This document shows, one piece after another, positions 1 through 12,577 of a stretch of 64,000 nt of DNA. Location: NCBI GenBank assembly GCA_022749755.1, contig CM040449.1, positions 8,069,657 through 8,133,656 on the forward strand. The letters are read 5' to 3'. The notes under the pieces were generated by a model. It was not told the origin of the DNA. It made no database searches and saw nothing but the letters and a program-made list of their open reading frames with translations. The position numbers were made by a program, and so were the translations under genes. How positions within the stretch are numbered: the first letter of the stretch is position 1; each line of letters opens with the position of its first letter. The DNA is from Azadirachta indica. Its lineage: Eukaryota; Streptophyta; Magnoliopsida; Sapindales; Meliaceae.

Positions 1-2111
1 TATATATATATATATGCACGCATTAATCGTTAAAAAACAAAATAAACAAATAAATAAATGAAAATAATTAAATTAATAAAAGTGTTAAATCATTTCATGC
101 ATACCTATGATGAAATAATCTCCAAAGTTTGATCTGTTGAACGACGGGGGCCGTGTTTAAACGTAGTGTTCATTTCTGTAATGCAGTGTTATCCGAAAGC
201 AGAGACTTTGAAATAGAAATCAGAAAAATTGAAACTGAGGTGAGTCTTCTGCTTTTTGATTGCAATAAAAATTTTGATTGAATTTTAATTTTTGCAAGCC
301 ACTCCTACGAGAACTCAATTTGAGTGACATACAAACCCTTTTTTTTTTTTTAAACAAATTTATATCAAAAAAAATTGAAAATGATTGTTTTGATCAAAGA
401 GCGAAATTTTACATCCAATTTAATATTGTTCGAAAATTTATATTTAATTCGAGTAAAAATTTTTATCAACCATTTTGAAAATAAATTAATACCCATTATC
501 TATCGAGGAGAATTGAAACCTTTCTCTATATTTAAAGGATAAAAGTGCCAAACACCCTTACCATGAGAAAATTGTTATAAGATATATAAAACTCAATAAT
601 AGAAATTAATGCGTCAGGGTTATTGTATCATTACCACTAATGTGGCAATTTATGCCCTGTCCATATATCTTACATAATTTTGCAAAAGTAATGCATATAC
701 CAAAGTGACAATATTATATTTTTATTATTTATGTGACAAGTTATATCCTATATCATATATTTTTTATATATGTGAGTGCGTATATGTGCGTGTGTGTACT
801 TGCTCGTGTATGCGTTGTGGGTATGTCGTCTACTGGACTATGACAACTCTTGTAATCAAGAAACTTTTTTGTATCAACAGTATTAGACTATGTTTGAAAT
901 TTTAGTGCTTGTACTATTCTTTGAAAGTAGCATTAATGTTTAAAGTTTTGATGGGACACCAAATTTTGACTTTAAAACCATAAATACCTCAAAATCAAAC
1001 TAAGTCGTATTATTTATCATAAAAAAAAAAAAAAAACCTAAGTGGCATTAGGGTTTTTGGAAAGTTGAGGTGGGGTGATGGTTGAACAGTTAGAGGTAGC
1101 CATGTTTAGAATTAAAAATAGATGAGTGTGTCAAATTTTAGGCTACAGCTAGTCCATTTAGTCTTCTCCTTTTGCTTACAATTTTGGAGGAAGCTACAAA
1201 AATGTTGATCTCGTATAGTTCGGTGGGTGTACTTAGAGATTGCATAGTATCTCTTTCAGCACAGTCTCAACAACAAATGTGCAAGTAGTGTGAGCATGAT
1301 TTGTTACATTATTGTCAAAATTTACATATTTCAATTGATGCAATAAAATTATATTATTTTTATATATTTTATATAATATAAATTTTTATTTTTGTAGCCA
1401 CTCCGACTTTATCTGAGTGGTAAGGAAAGATTGGACTTTATTTTTTAATTATAAAAAATAATATTCATTATATACGTGAAACTCACCATATTTTAGTATC
1501 AATAAACTTTTCTATTTAAAGGGAAAATAAATATCACCTACAAATTAATATAACTATTCAGATTCTCTTATCACAAAATTTCGGTAAAATTTTAATGTAA
1601 TATTTAAAAAATAAATTATTTTTATACATTTTTTATTACTTGTAAAAAGTCTAAAATTAATAGTGATATGACATTAACAGTTTTATAGGAATGAATTTTT
1701 ATAAAATTAGTTCTAATGGGAATTTGGGGGTTCTTTGTTATTAAGAGTAAAGATGAGTGAGCCCAATAACATGTAGCCCAAATTCTTAGATAACACTTGA
1801 ACCCAATTTATGAAGTGTGAGCTGTTGTTGACTTTGTTTTATTAAAACTTTTTATTTTTATTTTATTTTCTTTTCAAAATCAAATTGCAAGTATGAAAAG
1901 ACTCAAAAAGCGTTCACATTCTAAGCAAAGAGTCCTCAGAACTTCTGCAATATGCAATTTCACAGCAAACCAATTACATGTCATATCATATGTTTCTCAA
2001 TTCGAAGTACTATTCAAGAATTCTTTCTCATGATAATTAACAATTATCAATGTCATCTACACTAAAAAAAATAAAAATTAAAAGGAAAAAAGGAAAAGAA
2101 AATCTATGAAT
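1..2111. other. Non-genic AT-rich DNA at left edge
   Basis: I see no convincing gene here. The two short open frames (near 278-478 and 705-905) are low-complexity and lack any recognisable motif. A TA dinucleotide run opens the window. The last 100 bases adjoin the 3' end of the minus-strand gene ending at 2112. Confidence 0.6.
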
Positions 2112-2555
2112 CTAACTCAAAAGAGGAGTCTTACAATCATGTTGAACTTCTTCATCATCATCATGATGATCAGCACATTCGTAAACAGATCCTACGAGCA
2201 TCAATTGATCTTCCAAATACCTCTGCAACAAACCCACTTCTCTTTCTTCTTCGTCTCCTCCACCACAACCGCAGCAACCCTCTTCACATCTTCGCAAACT
2301 CTCACCTTCAACCAATTTCGTCCTCCTCCGACGGCAGATTCTGATGCAAACTTCGGCGGCGCAGAGAAGAGGGAAACAAGCAAAGAGCAGAGGCAGTAGA
2401 ACAGGGGAACAGAGCAAGAGAAAAAACAAACGGCTCCGCCGAGAACGGAGCCAGGATCCGATGGCTAAAGCAAACATGGAGGAAGAAGGATTGTTGGCCG
2501 TTGGATTCCGATTCTGGGCTTCATCGGATAAATTGGGGTTTTGAGTATTGATGGG

Positions 2556-2588
<33 letters not shown>

Positions 2589-2660
2589 GTTGTTGTTGTT
2601 GTTTAATATGGGGTTTTGGAAAAGGGAAGGAACTGCATATGGCTGCTGATTTTTATACAT
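2112..2660 (-). CDS. Uncharacterised single-pass membrane protein (182 aa)
   Basis: Single-exon gene, ATG at 2660, stop TAG at 2112-2114. I do not recognise it by name. Order seen: a polar N-terminus with about 15 consecutive Asn (residues ~20-34) followed by an Asn/Pro-rich stretch; one strongly hydrophobic segment at about residues 78-106 (LFFLLLCSPVLLPLLFACF), flanked by arginines that should set its topology; a Cys/Arg-rich stretch (RICRRRR, CCGCGGG); an acidic C-terminal tail with LLQRYLEDQLMLVG, a DHHDDDEE run and a final TPLLS. The codon pattern is unlike the AT-rich surroundings, and the opposite-strand frames are poorer candidates because they lack domain-like organisation. A short single-TM protein of unknown role is the most I can support. 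The dileucine near the end could be a sorting signal (inference). Confidence 0.6.
2557..2603. repeat. Coding ATT/GTT trinucleotide microsatellite
   Basis: About ten TTA units followed by about five TTG units. Read on the minus strand they give AAT and AAC codons, both Asn, so a two-phase microsatellite encodes one uninterrupted poly-Asn tract in the 2112-2660 protein. Length variation would change the tract without shifting the frame. Confidence 0.85.
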
Positions 2661-2989
2661 AGGGATCGACCAAGTGAAAATTGACTCTCGCTCTCCCTCA
2701 CTCAGCTTAATTTCAGTTATATCGGATTAGGATATTCCTTTCCGGGATAAGCTTAAACTGGGTTTTATTTCGCATTCTTGGGGTTGATTAAGAAATTTAT
2801 TTATTATTTTGTAATCTAAAATTCTATGATCTGTCGGCATATTTATGGAGATTAAAATACTTAACTAGCCACCCAGCATGGCAGTGCGGGGGTTGGGTCC
2901 CACGGTCCATCACTATTGGGAGTAAATTTTTTTTCTATTTCTTTAGAGAGTAGATGCACTTCTAATTTATATAAAAATAAATTTTTAGA

Positions 2990-3115
2990 ATACCGCCAAT
3001 GGGTTAATGGTTAGAGCTCACATCAACAAAAAGTGTAATTTTAATTCCTACCCTTGGTAAGGTTATAAATTTCTCATTTGGTATAGGTATTTTTTTAGAA
3101 ATTTTTAGATATATT
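2990..3115 (+). repeat. Possible tRNA-derived SINE-like fragment
   Basis: The stretch TGGTTAGAGCTC resembles a tRNA/SINE A box, and TTTAATTCCTACC about 30 bases later resembles a weak B box. No poly-A tail or target duplication was identified. This could be chance in AT-rich DNA. Confidence 0.22.
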
Positions 3116-3194
3116 TCTCTATTCAATACAAAATAGATTATTTGAGTGTTCAATATATTATGATAGTATCAGTAGACAATATCATAACAGTATC

Positions 3195-3600
3195 ATACGA
3201 GAGTAACTCATTTGGGTGCTGGGTGCACTATAATAGTGGCTTTAACATTTTAGTAAACTATTAATTTTATATAATAAATTTGTAAATAATATAGGATTAT
3301 AACATTCAAAATGTCATTGAAAACTAGATTATTTAAGTGCTGGATACGTTATAACAATGTCTTTAACTTTCCAATAAATAATATAGGAATAAACTTCTAA
3401 TTATATATCAGTAGACTTGTAAATAATATAAGATTATAACACTTAAAATGCCATTGGAAAGTAAATTATCTAGGTGCTGGGTGCAATATAGCAGTGTCTT
3501 TAATTTCCCAGTAAACTCCTGATTATATATAAATAGACTTCTAAATAATATAAGGGTAAACTTTTGATTGTATATTAATAGACCTGTAAATAATATAGGA
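3195..3600 (+). repeat. Degenerate tandem repeat, unit ~120-136 bp
   Basis: Three successive diverged units, each carrying a version of ATTATCTAGGTGCTGGGTGC followed by a CAGTGTCTTTAA-like stretch and an AATAATATAGGATTATAAC-like stretch. The recurring block begins near 3205, 3325 and 3461. The spacing is uneven and there is no coding potential. Confidence 0.6.
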
Positions 3601-4237
3601 TTGTAACACTAAAAAAAATTTAAAATACACTATATAACAGTATTTATTTAAATTTCAATTTTAGTAAATATCTAATGTATAAATGTATATTAGTTTAAAC
3701 TCTCAATTTCAGTGGTTATTTGATATATAAATATATACTAGGTTGTATATGTAATATGTTATATTAGAAACAAAAACGTAATTATAGTATGGTTTAAATA
3801 AAATGCCATAACAATTTATTATTTTTATTTATGTTAAAAAATTTTTTAAAATATTTTTATTACTTTTTTTAAAAAAAAAAATTATATTGTTATATAAATA
3901 TAAATTAAATTTGATGCTAAAGTTTTAACTTGACAGTAACGTTAGAATATTGTGGCTGTTCTAGCTTGATGTTCTATTTGAGATTGTTGTAGAAAATTTA
4001 TAAGTAATTTATTTTATAATTTTTGATAAAATTTTGTTTATTTAATGAATTTTAAGTTGTTGATTTCATAATATTTAAGTATTTAAAAATTAGCTTATCA
4101 AATAATATGACATTTGTATTTAGAATTTCTATTACAACATTATATTTTAATAAAAAATAATTTTACTTGTTATGAGAATAAAATGGTTCTCCATGTGGAA
4201 CCAGCAGAACATGTCTATGTGGGCAAGCTCCTACCAC

Positions 4238-4673
4238 TAGGGGTGGATAAAAAAAAAACCAACTCGAACCGGATCGAACTAAAATTAGACCGAAATTTAC
4301 GGATTCGGTTCTTAAAATAAAAAATTTGAAATTTTCGATTTGATTTCGGTTTTAATAAAAAAAAAACCTGAATTGGATTGAAAATATTATTTTTTAATAT
4401 TTTTCATTTAAAAGATATCGTTTTATGGTGTTTTTGTAAAACGACGTCGTTTAATGAAACGAAATTTTTTTAAAAAAAATAAATTTATTCAAAAACTGAA
4501 CTGATTTGAAAACTGAACTAATCAATACGGTTTTAATATATAATCAGTCCAGTTTAGTTCGGGTTCCCCTTTCAATTCGGTCCGATCTGGTTTCAAAATT
4601 TTGAAACCCTAAATTTTTGGATCCGGTCCAGTTTTTTAAAAATTTGAACCGAATCGGACTGTGTCCACCTCTA
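4238..4673. mobile_element. hAT-like non-autonomous element with TAGGGGTGG ends
   Basis: The left end reads TAGGGGTGGATA and the right end, reverse-complemented, TAGAGGTGGACA, giving short imperfect terminal inverted repeats. The flanking octamers CCTACCAC (4230-4237) and CCTATCAG (4674-4681) match at six of eight positions, consistent with an aged 8-bp target duplication of the hAT superfamily. The inside is rich in CGAACCGGATCGAA-like and GGTTTTAAT-like short inverted motifs, as is common for this plant repeat type. No transposase frame is present. Confidence 0.62.
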
Positions 4674-5557
4674 CCTATCAGGATATAATTACTTGAACAA
4701 AAAATGAAAGTCCCTATAGTGAAGAACCCCAATTTAAACAATAAATTAGGTTATGGAGACTCGAACTTCTCGTATTTGAAACAATTCAACCGAGTTTAAG
4801 AGAGGTGATTAGAAGGGTAATTAGTGCATTTAGTAAGTACTGCTTAAGGGTGATATGGTTAAAAGACGAAAGTGTGTAGTCCGGCATCATCAAATCCTCC
4901 AAAGAATGTTGTGACTGTTAAGGAAGTGACACATGTATGGCACATAACAAGAAGATCAATTAACGTTAAGTGTGTAATTTAAATAGACGGTAGACACATT
5001 TCCTTTTCAAGGAAGCCGTAAGGGGGTTTATAGGAGAAAGAGAATACGTAGACTTTGCCATCCCTATTGGTAAGGCTTAGTGAGTCACGTTGAATTCTTA
5101 TGAAATATTACCATGCAACACTTGACATATATAAACTCCAAGAAAGAGAAAAAGGTATGAATGCTTTTTTTCTATTATTATTATACAATCAAACAAAAAA
5201 AAATGACGAGACTGTCTCTGATCTTGGGAGAGAGTTTTTGTGGTATTTTTATGGATATCAAGCCCAAATCCTTTACTCATATTACAATTGACATGTCTTT
5301 CATAGAGTGTAAAAATCGTGTTTGTTGATTGACCTAACTTATGCGATGTTGACATGACAGTAAGTTAATTATCAAGTACATGTGGCGTCTACGTGGCAGC
5401 AGTAGCAAGTTTTCAACATCAACAATACTATATTTTCGTAACCTATAATTCTATTATAGTAATTATTTATTGTCACAATAAAAGTATTAATATTCATTAA
5501 TTGCACATACTTTACTTTTAAAATTTATAATATTTTCAACAACACAATTTGTGGAAC

Positions 5558-7846
5558 GGGTTATTACATGATACTGGGATAAAAATTCTAGTATTGATAA
5601 TGAAAATTATTCGAACCATTAGATTAAATCTACGTTTATAATAATAAAACTTAAATTAACTAAACTATTATAATTTATTAGTTGAATAAAATTTTATTGG
5701 TTGAGTACAATAAAGGATAAAAAAATATATTTTGCGTTTATTTAAATTTTTTCTGTAATTAAGTAAACAAAAAAAAAATTTTAGTATGTGTTTATCCAAA
5801 TTTCTGCTTGTAATTAATTCTAGTTTTATAGAAAGTATTACTGTGTTACTTGTTTAAATTTTAAGTTAATATTAAAATAATACATGACAATGTTATATTT
5901 GTATACGGATAAAAAAAATTGTAAATATAACATAAAATGTGTAAATTAATATTAAACTTATTATTTTAATATAAAAAGTTAAATTACAATGTAAAACTTG
6001 TATGTAAAACGTAGCATTTGTAAATATTAAAATTAAAAAATAAAAAAAAAAAAAACCAACATAAAAGGGTAAAAATAAACATTAACTTCATAAATTCAAC
6101 GTAAAAAAGATATAAATACATTGAAATACATGTACACCAACATCAAATAGTTAAATGACAACATAATTGTTGTACCCAAAACAAAAAAAAATGTAATTGT
6201 GACATAAAAGTTATAGATTTATATAAATTTTGTAATTTTCATATAAAAGATTAAATTATAACGTATAATTTGAATGTAAAATAAAACACTTGTAAAAGTT
6301 AAAAATAAAATATAAGTCAAAATAAAATTATGAAAATGAACTCTAGTTTTATAAATTCAACATAAAAAATATAAATGTACTAAGATAAATATAAATTAAC
6401 GTTAAATTATTTAATGACAATAATATAATTATAAACAAAATAAAAGAATTGCAATTGTGACGTAAAGATTATAAATGTACATAAAATATGTAATCTCTAC
6501 ATAAAAGATTAAATTATAACATATAACATGTATGTAAAATAAAATAATTATAAAAGTCAAAAATAAAAAATAAAAACAATAAACCAACATAAAAGAGTAA
6601 AAATGGACGTCAACTTCATAAATACAACATAAAAAATGTAATTGCAATGAGTTAAATATAAATGAACACAAATTAATAAATAACAATATTATATTTATAT
6701 ATGGAACAAAAATAACATAAATATATCATAAGGATTGTTAATCAACATTCTACTTGTAATCTTGATATAAAAAAATTAAATTATAATGAAAAAGTTGTAT
6801 TAAAATACAATACTCGCAAAATTATAAAATTATTTTAAAATTTTATATAATTTAAAATTATTATTATTATATAAATAAAGTATATGTAACACATAAATAT
6901 ATACTTTTTCTAAATATATAGGTATGCTAGGGACAAAAATGATTATTAATATTTTTAATTTATTAAAATTATTTAATAATTTTATTTTACACGTGTAATA
7001 ATCAATCATTTTGTTCTTTTTTTTAGTTGCATGATTAAATGAAGTATCACTTTACAAATTATAAATGTCAATAATTTAATAATAGCATTTTTATTATACC
7101 AATTTGATTTTATATTATACGTGATTAAGATTTTTTAAATGTTGTGTTTGTCACAATTAACATCAATTTCATAAAATTAGACTAATTTACATTTTACTTT
7201 TCTTAATTATCCTTTTCAAAATTTCTTATTTATATTTGTATATTACATGTATAAAACTCACAATTTATTAGTTTTAAAATATTCTAATTTTTTTTATTAA
7301 TGTGATATTAGTTATAAGGTTATTTAATGATACTATTCATTATCAACTATTACAATAATATTCGCATCTTCAAATTAACATATGTTTTTCATTAATTCAT
7401 ATAAATATAATTATCCTAAGTAATAAATGAGATATGTCTTATTTGTCGTATTGATTTTTGAGTTACAATAATTTATTTTATTATTAATAATTTTCTAGAA
7501 AAAAATAAAAAGAATATTTATTTTGATAATATTTAAATGAATGTTTTTTAAATAGATTATTCTTAGTATGCATAACACATTGTTTAACATTAAATTTCAA
7601 TATAATATATGAATTTGCATTTCAAATATGTTTCTAAAAAATAATTATAAAAAAACTTTAATATATTAAAAAATAAAAAAAGAAAAATTAATTTTTAACC
7701 TGAATAATAGATTAATTTTACATATTACTTGTTGAGCAGGTTAATTACTATTATATAAAAGTAATGGTTCAGATTTTAATTTCAAATGTGAAGATCAATA
7801 TAGATGAATTATTAATATTGGGATTAAAATTTCAGTAGAATCTTTT
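5558..7846 (-). mobile_element. 2.3 kb TIR element, copy 1 (inverted relative to copy 2)
   Basis: Its whole length matches the reverse complement of 47874-50465. Shared landmarks include TTGTTGAGCAGGTTAATTA near 7730 and an ACATAAAAGAGTAAAAATG-type repeat. The ends are imperfect inverted repeats: TGATACTGGGATAAAAATTC at the left, and a relative of it at the right near 7815-7846. The flanks TTGTGGAAC (5549-5557) and TTGTTGAAC (7847-7855) look like a 9-bp target duplication with one mismatch, which would suit a Mutator-like non-autonomous element (inference). The middle holds about three ~260-bp tandem units. No transposase is visible; the short open frames inside are AT-rich by-products. Confidence 0.68.
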
Positions 7847-7855
7847 TTGTTGAAC

Positions 7856-8980
7856 ACTTTCTTGCTTTTCTTAATAACTAATTATTGCTTAACAACAAAT
7901 TATTACTTAACAATAGTAACAAGCGGATTTGATCTTGATTAGTTCGTATGATGCAACTTGATTTTGGAGCTTGAATCTTTTCTTATATGTCATCATTGTG
8001 CCAAATACTATCTCGTCATTGGTATTGTTATCATTATATTGAAAATGTATAAATTGTGTAATTATCAATATCAGCAAATTCAAAATTTTTTATCTATAAA
8101 ATGTAATAATCACTTTTCAAAATAAGTGATTATTTTACAATAATTACAATTCAATCCTAAGCACACACTAAGATAAATTTATAAAACTCTTTCAAGTCAC
8201 TCTTAGAACAACTCTCATTTAATCAGCGGTAGAATTATGTAAGGCCCTGTAATAACCTGAATCTTAAATTTATATGTATAAAACTACTAATTGAATTTTT
8301 TAAATTGTATTTTTATTGATTTTACCCCACAAAATTTTAAATTATTGCATGTTAACCTGTGGGCCCTTGATCTATCATTATTTGGATTGAGATGAAAGAT
8401 AAATCTGTCACTGCCTAAACATCTCCATTCCATTTTGAACTGGTTTCCACTTCATTATTATGAAGTCTTATTCACTGATTTGTTAATTTGACAGTACTTT
8501 CCTAACAAGACATGAATTTTATTCTGTTTTTTTCACCATAACTAGTACGAGCCACCTTCTTCTTTAAGGGATAATGATTTCAACCAAACCAACTTTAGTT
8601 ACTCAAACAGAATAAGGCATTAAGTAAAAACTACATGAGAAATTAAGAATTTCATTTTTCTTTCCAGTCCTTTTAATACAGACAACAGATGGTGGTAAAC
8701 TCTAGAATAGACGAGAATCAAAATAAAACTGAACACTCCCAAGAATTGCTAAAAAGCATGCTTGGAAGGAAAAAGGAGCCACGCAATTATAGTAAATTAC
8801 TATTTTAATCCGTTTTTCCATGCTTGATTGCCACTTGGCTGTTGGCCAAACAAAGGCACAGCTCTAGAGAGCTCTGCATGCTTTAACTGCTCCCTTTTAA
8901 TAAGGAAAAATTAGTGCATTGTATGCAATCTGAAATTTACATACCAGTCGCAGCAGAATTTCCAGTTCTGAGGAAGAGAT
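7856..8980. other. Intergenic region with probable NPF copy 1 promoter
   Basis: No gene seen. The last few hundred bases are less AT-rich than the rest and should hold the promoter and 5' UTR of the gene starting at 8981. No distinctive regulatory motif is claimed. Confidence 0.4.
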
Positions 8981-10672
8981 ATGGCGTTCCGTAACCCAAA
9001 TTCCGACGAGGAAAATGGAGTTCCGCTGCTAAAAGACAGCGTTGATGGGTGCATTGAGGAGTGTAGAGGCAAAGGTGGCGGGTGGAGATCGGCTTATTTC
9101 ATAATTGTTGCGGAAATGGCAGAGAGGTTTGCTTTTCAAGGAATCGGATCCAATCTTATAACGTATTTGAGCGGACCGCTCGGTGAGTCGACGGCAACTG
9201 CGGCTGAGAACGTCAACACTTGGTTTGGAACCGCTAGACTACTCCCTGTTTTTGGGGGATTTGTGGCTGATTCCTTTCTCGGCCGGTATCGGACCATCTT
9301 TGCTTCCTCTGTTATTTATGTCCTGGCGAGTCCATTTCCTCCTTTATCATAAAATTTATTAGTGTTACTTTTCGGATTTCTGCTGATGATCTTTGAATTG
9401 AAACTGATTGATATATTACAGGGACTGGGCTTGTTGACGTTATCAGTGATGTTACCTTCTGATTGTCAAAACACATCATGTTCTGGTAACTATCACTTTA
9501 AGGTAATCTTGTTCTTCTTCTCACTGTATCTAGTAGCACTTGCACAAGCTGGGCACAGGCCCTGCCTTCAGGCTTTTGGCGCAGATCAGTTTGATGAAAA
9601 TGACCTAGAGGAATCCAAGATGAAGAGTTCATTCTTCAACTGGTGGTACTGTGGATTATGTTTGGCTACATTGTGTACCTATTTGATTACAAGCTACATC
9701 CAAGACAACATCAATTGGGGTTTTGGATTTGGAATTCTATTCATTTCAATTTCCCTTGCATTTATTGTTCTCTTGCTTGGAACTAAGACTTACCGATTTA
9801 GCATAAGAACGAATGAGAAAAATCCTTTTTGGAGAATCGGTAAGGTCTTTGTTGCTGCAATTAGAAACCATAGAGCGACACTTCCTGCTGTTGCTCTTGG
9901 TGAAGTTTCTCAGCAATTCAAGTAAGCGAAATGTTTTTATTAACTATCAGTTACAAATCAAGAGAAAATATGATTAAAAAGACCAAATTGAGGATGTTGG
10001 GTAACAAATTTTTTATGCAAAAACTCTGGCAGGTTCCTCAACAAAGCCTTGCTTGTAGTGCCAAATGGTGCAGGGGAGTATGCTGAAGTGTGTAGCATCA
10101 GTGACGTTGAAGAAGCAAAGGCAATTCTCAGGCTGGTTCCAATATGGACTATTAGTTTGATATACGGAATTGTGTTATCACAGCCTGCAACATTCTACAC
10201 CAAGCAAGGAGCTACAATAGACAGATCTGTTACACCAAGCTTCAACATACCACCAGCTTCACTTCAGTCCTTGATGACACTTGGCATTGTTGTTACCGTC
10301 CCCATCTATGAACGGATATTCGTTCCTATAGCAAGATCCTTCACCGGAAAACCTGCCGGAATCACAACCCTTCAGAGAATCGGAACCGGGATGTTTCTAT
10401 CTGTCATACACATGGTCATTGCAGCTTTAATTGAAATGAAGAGACGCCACACAGCTGAAGAACATGGTCTAGTAGATCAGCCGAATGTAACAATCCCAAT
10501 GAGTGTGTGTTGGCTGATGCCTCAATATCTTATATGTGGTGTTTCTGAAGCTTTCAGTATGGTGGGGTTTCAGGAATTTTTCTATGATCAGGTTCCAACT
10601 GAATTAAGGAGTGTGGGAGTTTCACTGTACCTCAGTATATTTGGCGTTGGGGGTTTCTCAGCAGTTTTCTGA
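8981..10672 (+). CDS. NPF5-type NRT1/PTR transporter, copy 1, truncated by frameshift
   Basis: Exons 8981-9325, 9422-9921 and 10033-10672, placed by alignment with the three sister copies. Intron 1 uses GC..AG: CTG|GCGAGT where the sisters have CTG|GTAAGT. The reading frame gives 494 aa; a full-length sister has 571. Family marks seen: ExxER (EMAERF, residues 45-50) in the first helix and AGHRPCLQAFGADQFD in exon 2, where the sisters have GGHKPC. One base is missing near 10655-10662 (TTCTCAGC against TTCCTGAGC), so the frame ends at TGA 10670-10672 and the last ~62 residues, with the final helices, are lost. The family is proton-coupled; some Arabidopsis NPF5 members move nitrate across the tonoplast. 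Activity is doubtful unless the indel is a sequence error. Confidence 0.8.
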
Positions 10673-10848
10673 TATCTGCAATTGAGAAAGCAACTGGTGG
10701 AGATGGTCACCCTAGCTGGTTTGCCAACAATCTTAACAGGGGACATCTTGATTACTTCTATTGGCTTCTTGCTCTACTTAGTGCTATAGGTTTTCTTGTT
10801 TACTTGCATTTTGCAAAATCTTTCATTTATAGAAGGGAAATTAATTGA
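10659..10848 (+). pseudogene. Out-of-frame C-terminal remainder of NPF copy 1
   Basis: In the +1 frame the sequence continues with SSFLISAIEKATGGDGH, then SWFANNLNRGHLDYFYWLL and KSFIYRREIN, ending at TGA 10846-10848. This lines up residue for residue with the C-terminus of the sister genes. The last helix and tail are therefore still present but disconnected by one base. Confidence 0.8.
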
Positions 10849-12577
10849 AGTACGAATGTATAAGTGGAAGTTACCTTTACCGTTTGAAGAGGTTTTCTAG
10901 AGAAATTGCAATCTAATATATTATCTTTACGTGTTTTTTTCTCAATTTTAATTTTTTAACACTCCTGCAATCCCATTACGTCCTGTTATTTCTCTAAAAT
11001 TATATGATTTGTCTGTATAACTATCTATCAAATTCTTATATGATTTGTCTTCTTGATGGGCAAGAAGGCCATATGTAAAGTGAGGGATGTTTTTTTTTTT
11101 TTTTTTGAAACAAATAAAACATAATCCTAGAAAGAAATATTACAACACGTATTTACACTCATAACAGTGTACATGTTAGAGAGATTAGTTGCAATAATCA
11201 ACCAGTCAGATCTGAGATCTGTTAAAGAATAAAGATATTGTAAAGTAACATCTTTCTATTCAATGTTTTTTGATAACATTAACGAAAAGTAAATTGTAAA
11301 ACACAAATAATAGAGTTTAAGTTGGAGCTTTCCTAAAGGATTTTTCACAACTCTGTTATGTTACTCTCTCTTTTTTGAGATGATATTTGTCGTTGGGGAT
11401 GCAACAAATCTCCTTATAGTAAAATAACTTTCAGATATGAGATGTAAATTCATCAAATTTATGTATAAAGCTCTTAAATCTTGCAAATTTAAAGGAGAAT
11501 ATTACTACAATTATATAAACAAAAAAAAAAAAGAGGCTACACAACTATATCTATATATAAGTGAAAATAAATCATCATTAATTGAATATAATTTGCTAAA
11601 TAAAAATATACTATTATAAATTTAAATTTAAGTAGAAATTTGTCTTTATTATATAAAGTAAAACAAAAAACAAATAAAAGAGAAAAAAAGTCCACCCGGA
11701 GATGGAGATATTCTCCATCTCATGAGGAAGAACAAGTTTACTGAGTACGCAGGGGAGAGAGGAGGGGGAAGAGAAGAGAATGAGTCTGGAAGGAAAAAGA
11801 TTGTATATATATATATATATATATATTATTTTGGAATCACTATTGTTCGTTAATTTTTTTTTGAAAAATGATAAAAATTCTTATTTTAATTTCAAGGACT
11901 TTTTTTCTTAATTATAGTTGGAATTCAATAATTGCTTTGATTTGTTTTGAATATCTATAATTTATAACAAAAAAAAAATATTAAGAATTTTATTTAAAAA
12001 TTAATCTTTTTAAAATTAAATTTTGAAAAGCATCCCCTTCATTGAGCTCTCTCACGCTGCAGGATAAATTCATTGTACAAAAATAATTTGAAAAATTTAA
12101 AATGACTTTAGTTACTTAAAATCACAGCGATCATTACGATAATGAATTGTTATTTGCTTATCGGTTCTGTTGAACTTTTAAATTTTTGCAATCTTATATA
12201 TTTTGTATGCAAAAAATTTAGGACATGATTTTATTGCAATATTTTAGTGGGAGTGGTTTTGTTTAGAGGAGAATGGACTAAATTGTTAAAATTGATAAAA
12301 TTATGTCTTTATTTGTTATTTTACAAAGTTTATATAAAAACTGTTAGTATTCTAATTTGCAATGTCCCTCCTCTCAAGCTAACTAACGATAAGTCAATGG
12401 CTCTGCGAATGAAGATGAACGAGACAGTGCAGCGTACGCCGCTTATCTGTTATGATTAATTAATTACAAAAAGGTACAAGATAATCAAATAATTCAATTT
12501 CGTGAACTCATTATTATATTAATTACTCAAGAAAATTTCGAATCCCTTCGAATTGATTGCTTGCTTTGCCAGTTAGA
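10849..12577. other. Intergenic region between NPF copies 1 and 2
   Basis: No gene seen. Contents include an A/T homopolymer-rich stretch, a perfect 10-bp-arm palindrome at 11699-11721, a GA-rich stretch at 11750-11800, and a TA microsatellite at 11804-11826. The promoter of copy 2 should lie in the last few hundred bases. Confidence 0.5.

Noticed and set aside
2106..2544. Plus-strand frames opposite the 182-aa gene
   Set aside because: The minus-strand frame is longer and has domain-like organisation with a TM segment; the plus frames are shadows of it.
4740..4810. GTTCGAGTCTC on the minus strand, like a tRNA B box
   Set aside because: No matching A box at a usable distance and no cloverleaf could be drawn.
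6429..6686. 85-aa minus-strand open frame rich in Phe, Tyr and Ile
   Set aside because: It lies inside the TIR element and simply reads its T-rich tandem units.
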